Positions 46,164 through 54,426 of a DNA stretch of 64,000 nt are shown here, one piece after another. The position numbers and the translations under genes are program-made. Below the pieces are notes generated by a model. It was not told the DNA's origin. It ran no database searches and saw only the letters and a list, made by a program, of their open reading frames with translations. Positions within the stretch are counted from its first letter, which is position 1; every line of letters begins with the position of its first letter. The stretch comes from Hyphomicrobiales bacterium (GTDB lineage Bacteria; Pseudomonadota; Alphaproteobacteria; Rhizobiales; Rhizobiaceae), in NCBI GenBank assembly GCA_900468285.1, contig UBTF01000002.1, forward strand, positions 110,888-174,887. Reading direction: 5' to 3'.

Positions 46164-47003
46164 ATGACTTCAAAATCAGGGCCAAATCACCGCAAATGTG
46201 AAATAATTGAAGGCCCCGCCGCGGAAGGCGGCGTCTCTTCGCTGTTTTCTCGTGGTTCGAAAAAGGGTTCAGTCACCCGCTCCCGTTCTCTGGCCTTGTG
46301 CGCTTTCGTGGCATTGACGGCTTTGCCGATGGCCGCTTCAGCACAGGAAAATGCCAGACGGGACCCGGTCATCAGTGTTTCCGGTGAGGGCGATGCGGCG
46401 GTTGCGCCCGATATGGCTGTTCTGACTTTCAGCGTCATGAAGCAGGCAGAGACGGCTGCGGCGGCTCTTGCTGAGAACAACAAGGCGATGACCGAAGTTC
46501 AGGCTGCGTTGAAATCGTCAGGCATCGCAGACAGGGATCTGCAGACATCCAACTTCTCCGTCCAGCCCATCTACAAGCAGTTCGAGCCCAAGGATGGCGT
46601 ATATGTTCCGCCAGAAATTACCGGCTATCAGGTTACGAATGGCCTGACCGTGCGGGTTCGCGACCTTGCCAAGCTTGGCGATATCATGGACAGCTCGGTA
46701 AAGCTCGGCATCAACCAGGGCGGCGACATAGCCTTTACCAATGACGACCCGGCAGCGACGGTAACTGAGGCCCGCAAGGCAGCGGTGGCAGACGCCATCT
46801 CCAAGGCCAAGACATTGGCAGAAGCCGCCGGCGTCAAGCTTGGCCGCATTCTGGAGATCAACGAAAACATGCAACGCCCTATGCCGGTGCCACAGACCAT
46901 GATGCGCGCCGCTGCCATGGAAAAAGCTGACAGCGTTCCCGTCGCAGCGGGCGAAAACAGCTACAAGATCAATGTGAATGTGACATTCGCGCTGGAGCAA
47001 TAA
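46164..47003 (+). CDS. SIMPL (DUF541) domain periplasmic protein
   Basis: 279 residues. After an unusually long basic N-terminus (about 40 residues) comes a signal peptide (SLALCAFVALTALPMAASAQ), then the SIMPL domain: ISVSGEGDAAVAPDMAVLTF, SGIADRDLQTSNFSVQPIY, GYQVTNGLTVRVRDL and the C-terminal KINVNVTFALEQ. SIMPL proteins (YggE, BP26/OMP28 in Brucella) form periplasmic ring assemblies and are linked to stress protection. AGAGGAAAC before the ATG supports the start. A strong terminator follows. Confidence 0.9.
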   Translation: MTSKSGPNHRKCEIIEGPAAEGGVSSLFSRGSKKGSVTRSRSLALCAFVALTALPMAASAQENARRDPVISVSGEGDAAVAPDMAVLTFSVMKQAETAAAALAENNKAMTEVQAALKSSGIADRDLQTSNFSVQPIYKQFEPKDGVYVPPEITGYQVTNGLTVRVRDLAKLGDIMDSSVKLGINQGGDIAFTNDDPAATVTEARKAAVADAISKAKTLAEAAGVKLGRILEINENMQRPMPVPQTMMRAAAMEKADSVPVAAGENSYKINVNVTFALEQ

Positions 47004-47046
47004 AAGAGTAAGCAGGCGCCCCGGCGGCGCCTGCGCCAGCGAATGC

Positions 47047-47090
47047 AAAAATCCCCTCGCCGCAAGTCCACGGCGAGGGGATTGATTTTT
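47047..47090. terminator. Bidirectional terminator after the SIMPL gene
   Basis: AATCCCCTCGCCG (47050-47062) / CGGCGAGGGGATT (47071-47083), perfect 13-bp stem with an eight-base loop, then GATTTTT; the minus strand also ends in TTTTT-like sequence. Confidence 0.93.
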
Positions 47091-47113
47091 CTAAACGTCG
47101 GTCTGGTTTACCG

Positions 47114-47458
47114 TTAGCGGCGGATGACAGGGCAGCCGCGGACATTGGCGAAAACGACGCGGTCACGGCCGCGGCGGTCAAAACCGGCGACAACAACGCG
47201 GCGCGGGGAAACGTCCACTACGCGCGCCCGGCGCAGGCCCATGCGGCTGGCTTTTTCTTCTGCAAGCCAGGGAGCACAACGATCGCGATCACGACCGGGG
47301 CGACCCCAGCCCGGACCACCATGGCGATAACCGTCCTGAACGTAGATGCCGTAGCGAACGTCAGGTCCGGCGGAAGCCGTTGAAGCTGTCGCAGAAATGC
47401 CGCCAAGGGCGATAAGGGCCGCAAGGCCAGCTTTTGCAAATGTGCCAATCATGATCAT
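47114..47458 (-). CDS. Small secreted basic protein
   Basis: 114 residues. Signal peptide (KAGLAALIALGGISATASTA, cleavage after ASA), then a Gly/Arg/Asp-rich segment (GGPGWGRPGRDRDRC) and a C-terminal beta-rich, strongly basic domain with two Cys (RDRCAPW and VRGCPVI) that may form a disulfide. I do not recognise a named family, although similar small secreted proteins are frequent in Rhizobiales. It is monocistronic, ending at the terminator shared with the SIMPL gene. Confidence 0.7.
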   Translation of the reverse strand: MIMIGTFAKAGLAALIALGGISATASTASAGPDVRYGIYVQDGYRHGGPGWGRPGRDRDRCAPWLAEEKASRMGLRRARVVDVSPRRVVVAGFDRRGRDRVVFANVRGCPVIRR

Positions 47459-47589
47459 ACTCCGTTTCTCGACATTCGCCGGAATGCCCGGTCGATTGGC
47501 CAGACGATAGGATGCGTCATGTGAACGTTTTCAGAACTGATTGTTCAGCCCGCGTTCATGATTGAAACGAAATATAAGCGCGCAATCAT

Positions 47590-48012
47590 TCACAGAGAAA
47601 GATGCATGATGATCTGGCGATCATGGGGGTGGTTCCTATGTTCGAAGAGGTAAATGCCTTGCCAGGTGCCCAGGGCCAGTGTGCCGCTGGAAACGGGAAT
47701 GCCTATCGAAACCTGCGTCAAAGCCGATTTGATATGGGCGGGCATGTCGTCAGGGCCTTCCATGGTGTGGATAACCCAGGCCATCGAAGGATCGTTCGAG
47801 GGAGGAACAAGCCTTGCAAAGAATGTCTTCAGATCTCGCTGGACATCCGGGTCGGCGTTTTCCTGCACCAGCAGGGAACATGATGTGTGCCGCACGAAAA
47901 GCGTCAACAAGCCCTCTTTCGCGGATGATGATTTGACAAAGGCCTTGGCTTCTTCGGTGAACTCGTAGAGGCCCTGCCCTCTCGTCGCTATTGTCAGCAA
48001 TTTTTGTGGCAC
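47590..48012 (-). CDS. YjbQ / UPF0047 family protein
   Basis: 140 residues from a GTG at 48012, the typical family length (E. coli YjbQ is about 138). The open frame runs upstream to 48174, but the extra 54 codons have no family similarity. Signatures: FVRHTSCSLLVQENADPDV, WVIHTMEGPDDMPAHIKSAL, SIGIPVSSGTLALGTWQGIYLFEHR with the conserved histidines of the possible metal site. Members have shown thiamine-phosphate synthase activity in complementation, but the natural role is not settled. It is divergent from the bacteriophytochrome gene, 265 bp between starts. Confidence 0.88.
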   Translation of the reverse strand: MPQKLLTIATRGQGLYEFTEEAKAFVKSSSAKEGLLTLFVRHTSCSLLVQENADPDVQRDLKTFFARLVPPSNDPSMAWVIHTMEGPDDMPAHIKSALTQVSIGIPVSSGTLALGTWQGIYLFEHRNHPHDRQIIMHLSL

Positions 48013-48277
48013 TAAAATTTCACTTTCCTGGGAACCGAACTGCCTCAATACACGTTGAGTGAAATCACGCGATGTTATGTGCGTTTTTCGTCTTTTACTG
48101 ACGGACAAAGCGGCGCACAAAGGGAACAGCTTATAGAATGTACGAATATTTCGATGTACAGAGCAACCTTGCAAGCAACTCTGTTCCGACTCTCTTTCGC
48201 CATAGAAAACTTTTAACAGAAATCACTTTATTAGACCGCTCGACCTCTATCTCAGTTTTCTATCGAAAGACCACTAT

Positions 48278-50830
48278 ATGACGTCGCAAGTCCAGCAGGT
48301 AGATCTCACCAACTGCGACCGAGAGCCTATCCACATCCCCGGTTTCATCCAACCGCATGGTTGTCTCATCGCCTGCGACAGCGCGATGCGCACAGTGCTG
48401 CGTCACTCGCTGAATTGCGGCGCTGTGCTGGGTATCGCAGGAGAGATTCTCGGCAAGCCCATCGAACAACTGCTTGGCAATGACGTGGTGCACGATCTTC
48501 GCAACGCGCTGACGGTGACGGCCAACAGCAGTCGTCCAGCCATGCTGCCCAAGGTGGAACTGGAGGGCGGCAAGACGTTCGACGTTGCCATTCACCGGTA
48601 CAAGTCGGTCGCTATCATCGAGCTCGAACCGGCAAGCAACGAGGCACAGCCGCTTCATACCGCCCAGCTGATGATCGATCGTATCCGCGAAGCCGACAAT
48701 GTCGATAGTCTGATCTCGCGCACCACGAGACTTGTAAAGGCAATCCTTGGCTATGATCGGGTGATGATCTATCGCTTCGAGCAGGACGGGGCCGGAAAGG
48801 TTATCTCGGAGGCCAAGCAGCCTCACCTCGAGAGCTTCCTCGGCCAGTATTTTCCCGCAAGCGATATTCCGCAGCAGGCACGGACGCTCTATCTCAAGAA
48901 CACATTGCGCATCATTTCGGATTCGAACGGTGCGCGGGTTCCCGTAGAACCCGTTCTGGATGTCTCGGGCGAACCACTGGATCTGTCCTTTTCGCATCTG
49001 CGCAGCGTCTCACCCATCCATTGCGAATATCTTCGCAACATGGGTGTCGCGGCTTCCATGTCCATTTCCATTATCAATGACGGGCAATTATGGGGGCTGA
49101 TTGCATGCCACCATTATTCTCCGCGCATTTTGCCAATGCCGATGCGCATTGCGGCAGAGATGTTTGGAGAGTTTTTCTCTCTTCACCTGCAGGCCTTGAA
49201 GCAGAAGAAAAAACTGGCAACCGCCCAGGATGCCCATGCCTCTCTGGACAAGTTCCTGCGGCTCGCTGCCCATCACAACAACATTGAAGAATTGCTGGTG
49301 GAAAATCTGCCTGATTTCAGCAGGCTGCTTCCCTGCGATGGCGTCGGCGTATGGATGAATGAACGCTGGTACAGCGTCGGCGCAGTGCCGCCGGATGCGA
49401 TGGCCCCACAGCTGGGGCGTCTGGTCAGCTCGATTTCCGAGGGACGCGTCTGGGCAACACACGCCTTGTTCAATCATCTTCCAGAAGCAGAGCATCTTTG
49501 CGGAGATATTGCTGGCCTTCTCACCGTGCCGCTTTCCCAGGTCAAGAACGATTATCTGATGTTCTTCCGCAGGGAGCTGGTGCAAACGCTCAACTGGGCG
49601 GGAAACCCGGACAAGTCATATGATACGGGTCCGCTTGGTGACCGTTTGACGCCGAGAAAAAGTTTTGCGTTGTGGAAGGAAACCGTTCACAAGCAGGCTC
49701 AGCCCTGGACCGAAGAAGACCGCCAGATTGCCGAAGCCGCACGTGTTGCGCTTGTCGAGGTTGCCTTCCGTCATAGTGAGCTGATGGCCGGTGAGCGCGC
49801 GCAGGCGGAAGTTCGTCAGCGTATGCTGAATGAAGAATTGAACCACCGCGTCAAGAATGTTCTCGCCATCATCAAATCGCTTGTCGGCAATCCCACCCAG
49901 GAAGGCCGAACGCTGGAGCAATATGTCTCCGCCTTGAAGGGTCGTATTCAGGCCCTGTCCTTCGCCCATGATCAGGTGGTGCGTGGCGAAGGCGGCGGCC
50001 TGCTACGGGATCTGCTCGACGCCGAACTTTCCCCTCACCGCTCGCCCGACAGCGAAATTGTAGCGCATGGACCGAATGTGCTTCTGGATTCGCGTGCATT
50101 CTCCGTCATGGCGCTTGTTCTCCACGAGCTGGCAACGAATGCCGCAAAATACGGTGCACTCGCGCAGGCTGGCGGAAAGCTTTCCATCAACTGGGAGCTA
50201 AACGATGTCGGCGACTGCGTCATCTCATGGCGCGAATTGCTGAAGAGCACCATCACGCCACCAACAAGAACGGGATTCGGCTCTGCGCTCATCAGCCGAA
50301 GCGTTCCCTATGATCTCGGCGGGAAAAGCCGGGTCACATACCAGCCCAACGGTGTCGAGGCGGAGATCATCCTGCCTGCCCGCCATGTCAGCGCCGGTCC
50401 TTCGCCCGTCAGTCAGGAACTGATTTTAGCGGACCAGCCGGACTACAAACCTTTTGCCGCGGAGGAATCATTGCGCGTATTTCTTGTCGAAGATCAGATG
50501 CTGATCGCAATGGACGTTGAATATATGCTGGAAGCCCATGGCATAACCAGCATTGAGACCGCCACATCGTCAGCCATGGCCTTGGACAAGTTGAAGGGTC
50601 TGTCGCCGGATGTCGCCATCCTCGACATCAACCTCGGCACCGACACATCCATTCCGGTGGCCTATGAACTTCTTCGTCGCGACATACCGTTCATGTTCGC
50701 TACAGGCTATGCCGATGGCATCATGATCCCGCCCGAATTTGCACATGTGCCCGTCGTTCGCAAACCATACGATGAGGATTCCTTGCTGGGTTCGATCGGC
50801 AAGCTGGTCGGAAAGCCTGTTCCCGCATAG
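48278..50830 (+). CDS. bphP: Bacteriophytochrome, HWE kinase with C-terminal receiver domain (Agp2-like)
   Basis: 850 residues. Order: PAS (residues ~1-120), GAF (~130-300), PHY (~320-500), HWE histidine kinase (~510-705), receiver (~725-845). Biliverdin-binding cysteine is Cys13 (DLTNCDREPIHIPGF), the PASDIP motif lies in GAF. The kinase has the H-box LNHRVKN with His523, an N box HELATNAAKYGAL and the WRE tryptophan-glutamate of HWE kinases; the receiver has Asp783 (ILDINLG). This layout is that of Agrobacterium Agp2, a bathy phytochrome (Pfr ground state); spectral type cannot be read from the sequence. No heme oxygenase gene is adjacent. Light signals in Agrobacterium affect conjugation, motility and growth. 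Confidence 0.95.
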   Translation: MTSQVQQVDLTNCDREPIHIPGFIQPHGCLIACDSAMRTVLRHSLNCGAVLGIAGEILGKPIEQLLGNDVVHDLRNALTVTANSSRPAMLPKVELEGGKTFDVAIHRYKSVAIIELEPASNEAQPLHTAQLMIDRIREADNVDSLISRTTRLVKAILGYDRVMIYRFEQDGAGKVISEAKQPHLESFLGQYFPASDIPQQARTLYLKNTLRIISDSNGARVPVEPVLDVSGEPLDLSFSHLRSVSPIHCEYLRNMGVAASMSISIINDGQLWGLIACHHYSPRILPMPMRIAAEMFGEFFSLHLQALKQKKKLATAQDAHASLDKFLRLAAHHNNIEELLVENLPDFSRLLPCDGVGVWMNERWYSVGAVPPDAMAPQLGRLVSSISEGRVWATHALFNHLPEAEHLCGDIAGLLTVPLSQVKNDYLMFFRRELVQTLNWAGNPDKSYDTGPLGDRLTPRKSFALWKETVHKQAQPWTEEDRQIAEAARVALVEVAFRHSELMAGERAQAEVRQRMLNEELNHRVKNVLAIIKSLVGNPTQEGRTLEQYVSALKGRIQALSFAHDQVVRGEGGGLLRDLLDAELSPHRSPDSEIVAHGPNVLLDSRAFSVMALVLHELATNAAKYGALAQAGGKLSINWELNDVGDCVISWRELLKSTITPPTRTGFGSALISRSVPYDLGGKSRVTYQPNGVEAEIILPARHVSAGPSPVSQELILADQPDYKPFAAEESLRVFLVEDQMLIAMDVEYMLEAHGITSIETATSSAMALDKLKGLSPDVAILDINLGTDTSIPVAYELLRRDIPFMFATGYADGIMIPPEFAHVPVVRKPYDEDSLLGSIGKLVGKPVPA

Positions 50831-50855
50831 TGATTTCGAAGGTCTGGAACGGCCA

Positions 50856-50876
50856 GCGTCGCAAGCAGTGCGACGC
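50856..50876. terminator. Hairpin between convergent genes
   Basis: GCGTCGCA / TGCGACGC, perfect 8-bp stem with a five-base loop, between the ends of bphP and the TonB-like gene. No T run. Confidence 0.5.
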
Positions 50877-50881
50877 AGCCT

Positions 50882-51859
50882 CTAATCGGCAACCAACCCG
50901 ATCTTTTTCACCTGCTCTGCGGTGAACTTCGAACCGATCGCATAACGGAAGTCGGTCACCAGATATTTGTCCATATCGACCTCGCAGCGATAATGGATAG
51001 GGTACCATTGCGTCCCAACATTGAACGCACCCTGCGCATCCAGAACATTGCCGACGATGGGATCGTTTTTGCCGATATGCGGCTCCAGCCCCTCAGCAGG
51101 TGATTGCCCCTTCCGCTCACTCTTGATTTGGGCAAGCGCTTCGACAATGCACAATTGTGCAACGCGCTGGCGCGGCGGCAACTGACCGAGTATCTGCCTG
51201 CGCATCGGCGTCGGCCCCTTCGCGTTCGCGAGAATCTTCTTGGCGGGCTTGAGCTCGGGTTTGCCAGCACCATCCGGCTTTGCCGCGACATCCTCTTTTT
51301 GCTGCGGCTCCACTGTCGGCCTGGGTGCAGGCACAGCCACATCTGCTGCCTCGACGGGCTTCTCCGGTTCCACAGCTGCTATCTCGCCCTCTTGCGCCGT
51401 CGGCTTGTTTTCGGATGGCGTCGGCGGCTGATCCGTTTCAGGCGCCTCGGCCGAGTCCTTGCTTTCCGGTTGAGATGTCTCTTCCTGCTTGGCCGGCTCC
51501 GGTTCCTCGCTCCCACCCGCCTCTTCCTGCACAGCGGGGTCATCACGCGCGTCAAGCTGCGTGCCGTCAGGGCGAATGGCGACGTTGGGCATCTGCGTTG
51601 GAGGTGGCGGCGGCGGAGCAGGTTCTGCCGGTCTGGCTTGCTCAGGCGGCGGTTCTTCGGCCTTCTTTTCCTCGGGCTTTGGCGGCTCCTCCTTAGGAGG
51701 CTCTACAAGCTCGACATTGACAGCCTCGGGCTCAGCGGGCGCTTCGGCCCCTCCCGGCCATTGGAGATAGAAGGCAACGACGATCAGCGCGTGCAAGATC
51801 ACGGAGAGCGGAATTGTCCAGCTCGGCTGCCGCCCTTTGCTTTGCTCACGCATATCCAT
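50882..51859 (-). CDS. TonB/TolA-like protein with DUF930 C-terminal domain
   Basis: 325 residues. A single N-terminal membrane anchor (SVILHALIVVAFYLQW), then a ~170-residue Pro/Glu/Lys-rich stretch (EPPKEEPPKPEEKKAEEPPP is typical) of the type that spans the periplasm, and a C-terminal domain with GQLPPRQRVAQLCIVEALAQ and VGTQWYPIHYRCEVD that matches DUF930 as I remember it. TonB and TolA use the same plan to transmit force to outer-membrane proteins, but no exbBD/tolQR or receptor is adjacent, so the function is not known. ATGs at 51859 and 51853 are both possible. Confidence 0.78.
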   Translation of the reverse strand: MDMREQSKGRQPSWTIPLSVILHALIVVAFYLQWPGGAEAPAEPEAVNVELVEPPKEEPPKPEEKKAEEPPPEQARPAEPAPPPPPPTQMPNVAIRPDGTQLDARDDPAVQEEAGGSEEPEPAKQEETSQPESKDSAEAPETDQPPTPSENKPTAQEGEIAAVEPEKPVEAADVAVPAPRPTVEPQQKEDVAAKPDGAGKPELKPAKKILANAKGPTPMRRQILGQLPPRQRVAQLCIVEALAQIKSERKGQSPAEGLEPHIGKNDPIVGNVLDAQGAFNVGTQWYPIHYRCEVDMDKYLVTDFRYAIGSKFTAEQVKKIGLVAD

Positions 51860-51925
51860 TCAGATGCCGTTCGTGTTCTTTCCGTGAGCAAAGAGATAAG
51901 TCTTTTGGACGCAAGCACCATCCCA

Positions 51926-51959
51926 AAAAAGAAAAACCCGGCCAGAAACTGACCGGGTT
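51926..51959 (-). terminator. Terminator of rpoD
   Basis: AACCCGG (51935-51941) and CAG pair with CTG and CCGGGTT (51953-51959) around a three-base loop with one mismatch; on the minus strand TTTTTCTTTTTTG follows. Confidence 0.88.
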
Positions 51960-51981
51960 GATAGTCTGGCTAAGGCAAAAC

Positions 51982-54036
51982 TCAGCTGTCGAGGAACGAG
52001 CGCAGCTTGCGCGAACGGCTCGGATGCTTGAGCTTGCGCAGGGCCTTGGCTTCGATCTGGCGGATACGCTCACGGGTAACCGAGAACTGCTGGCCAACCT
52101 CTTCGAGCGTATGGTCGGTATTCATGCCAATGCCGAAGCGCATACGAAGAACGCGTTCTTCGCGCGGCGTCAGCGAAGCCAGAACACGTGTTGTCGTTTC
52201 GCGCAGATTGGCCTGAATGGCAGCATCGATTGGCAGAAGCGCGTTCTTGTCCTCGATGAAGTCACCCAGATGCGAATCCTCTTCGTCACCCACGGGGGTT
52301 TCGAGCGAGATTGGCTCCTTGGCGATCTTCAGAACCTTGCGAACCTTCTCCAGCGGCATGGCAAGCTTTTCAGCCAGTTCTTCCGGGGTCGGCTCGCGGC
52401 CAATTTCATGCAGCATCTGGCGCGATGTCCGAACAATCTTGTTGATCGTTTCGATCATATGCACCGGAATACGGATCGTGCGGGCCTGGTCGGCAATCGA
52501 ACGGGTGATTGCCTGACGGATCCACCATGTTGCATAGGTGGAGAACTTGTAGCCGCGACGGTATTCGAACTTGTCGACCGCCTTCATCAGGCCAATATTG
52601 CCTTCCTGAATGAGATCGAGGAACTGCAGACCGCGGTTGGTGTATTTCTTGGCAATCGAGATAACCAGACGCAAGTTCGCTTCCACCATTTCCTTCTTGG
52701 CAATGCGCGCTTCGCGCTCACCCTTCTGGACCATGGAAACGATGCGGCGGAATTCGGCAATCGAGATGCCGGTTTCCTGTGCAAGATTCTGGATTTCCTG
52801 ACGGATATCACGGATCGTGTTGTTTTCTTCGCGCGCGAATTCCTTCCAGCCCTTTGCAGCCAGATTGGCAATCGACTTCATCCAGTTCGGATCAAGTTCT
52901 GCACCATGATACTGCTCGAGGAAGCTGTCACGCTTCACGCCGTAGGACTCAGCCAGACGCAGCAGACGACCTTCGTTCTGCATCAGACGCTTGGAAATGT
53001 CGTAGAGCTGTTCGACAAGGCTGTCGACGCGGTTCTGGTTCAGCGAAAGCGACTTAACAGCCGTGATCAACTGATCCTTCAGTTCCTTGTAGCGACGTTC
53101 CTGACCGGTAGAAAGCGTGCCGGTGCAAGCAAGGCGTGCTTCAACCTGCTGATCCTGAAGCTTGCGCAGCTTCTTGTAGGTATCGGCAATCGTATCAAGC
53201 GTTTCCATGACCTGCGGGCGCAGTTCGGCTTCCATCGCAGCCAGAGACAGGTTGGACTCGTCGTCGTCCTCCTCTTCCTCTTCATGCGGAAGGCCTTCAC
53301 CGCCGACATTGGTCACGTCATCGTCGCCACCGGGATTGCGTAGACGGCGAACCTTTTCCTTTTCCTCGGCGGCCTTACGGTCGGCCTCGATCTTTTCGGG
53401 GCTCTGGAACTGCGGAGCAGCCTTGGCTTCCGGACCGGAATAGGTCGTTTCGAGATCGATGATCTCGCGCAAAAGCGTCGTGCCTTCGTTGAGTTCGTCA
53501 CGCCAGATGATCAGCGCCTGGAACGTCAACGGGCTTTCGCACAGGCCGGAGATCATCGTCTCGCGGCCGGCCTCGATGCGCTTTGCAATGGCGATTTCGC
53601 CTTCGCGAGACAGCAGCTCGACAGAGCCCATTTCGCGCAGGTACATGCGCACCGGGTCGTCCGTGCGGTCGGTCGGTTCTTTCTTCTTGGCAGTCGCAAG
53701 GGCCGTGCCGCTGGAAGGCGCAAGTTCGCCGCCTTCGGACTCTTCAGTCTCGGAGTCACCGTCTTCGGTTTCGGCGGTCGCCTCTTCGGCGTCCTCGTCC
53801 TCGATGACATTGATGCCCATTTCACTGAGCATCGCCATGATATCTTCGATACGGTCAGGGTCGACCTGATCCGACGGCAGAACCTCGTTCAGTTCATCCA
53901 TGGTGACATAGCCGCGTTTTTTCGCGGCTTTGATCATCTTTTTGACCGCGTCATCCGAAAGATCGAGAAGCGGCCCATCCGTCGCGCCATCGCGTTCGTT
54001 TTCAGCTTCTTCGTTTTCTTTGACTTTGGTTGCCAT
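51982..54036 (-). CDS. rpoD: RNA polymerase primary sigma factor RpoD
   Basis: 684 residues, the alphaproteobacterial length with a ~200-residue insertion between regions 1.2 and 2. Region 1.1 is near the start ([19 protein letters not shown]), region 1.2 is [20 protein letters not shown], regions 2.1-2.4 contain [20 protein letters not shown], then [20 protein letters not shown] and the Trp-rich [13 protein letters not shown] that melts and reads -10, and region 4.2 is [20 protein letters not shown]. It directs RNA polymerase to housekeeping promoters. It lies downstream of dnaG (390 bp gap) and yqeY, a reduced macromolecular-synthesis operon without rpsU, as is usual in alphaproteobacteria. 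Confidence 0.98.
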   Translation of the reverse strand: MATKVKENEEAENERDGATDGPLLDLSDDAVKKMIKAAKKRGYVTMDELNEVLPSDQVDPDRIEDIMAMLSEMGINVIEDEDAEEATAETEDGDSETEESEGGELAPSSGTALATAKKKEPTDRTDDPVRMYLREMGSVELLSREGEIAIAKRIEAGRETMISGLCESPLTFQALIIWRDELNEGTTLLREIIDLETTYSGPEAKAAPQFQSPEKIEADRKAAEEKEKVRRLRNPGGDDDVTNVGGEGLPHEEEEEDDDESNLSLAAMEAELRPQVMETLDTIADTYKKLRKLQDQQVEARLACTGTLSTGQERRYKELKDQLITAVKSLSLNQNRVDSLVEQLYDISKRLMQNEGRLLRLAESYGVKRDSFLEQYHGAELDPNWMKSIANLAAKGWKEFAREENNTIRDIRQEIQNLAQETGISIAEFRRIVSMVQKGEREARIAKKEMVEANLRLVISIAKKYTNRGLQFLDLIQEGNIGLMKAVDKFEYRRGYKFSTYATWWIRQAITRSIADQARTIRIPVHMIETINKIVRTSRQMLHEIGREPTPEELAEKLAMPLEKVRKVLKIAKEPISLETPVGDEEDSHLGDFIEDKNALLPIDAAIQANLRETTTRVLASLTPREERVLRMRFGIGMNTDHTLEEVGQQFSVTRERIRQIEAKALRKLKHPSRSRKLRSFLDS

Positions 54037-54426
54037 TTATCTCGTCGCTTTCCCTGACGCTAACATCCGCTTCGCCGCAAGGCCGTTTACCCCTGAGGGC
54101 ACCGGCCATGGCCGCGAATCATTGTCAAACACCTAACGGAATGATCTTTAATTGCCGATTAAACACGGCTGCCACAGGCGGAATATCAAGACATTGCATT
54201 CGGAAATGCTTATGTATGCAGTTTCGATCCGCCAAGGCCCATTCCACCTTACTTTTCCTGGAATGGTGATTCCCGCTATTTCCCTTCACGTCAAGCCTTT
54301 ATGGCCTGCCCAAGGGCTAAAAACCTAAAAACGCCGTCATTACAGCGACATTTCGCGGACCTCACCAACTTATCCCCTATTTAGGTCTATCTGCACAAAA
54401 GACAAGCCTCAACAGCCGCAAAAGGC
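54037..54426. other. Intergenic region between dnaG and rpoD
   Basis: 390 bp without a gene or RNA I can name. It must hold the rpoD promoter on the minus strand. A short plus-strand frame (54030-54269) has no family features. No clear terminator for dnaG was found, so some rpoD transcription may come from upstream. Confidence 0.55.

Noticed and set aside
48013..48174. N-terminal extension of YjbQ by 54 codons
   Set aside because: The upstream codons lack similarity to the family, and the GTG at 48012 gives the standard length.
51814..53343. 509-codon plus-strand frame opposite rpoD and the TonB-like gene
   Set aside because: It is antisense to rpoD with no recognisable domains.
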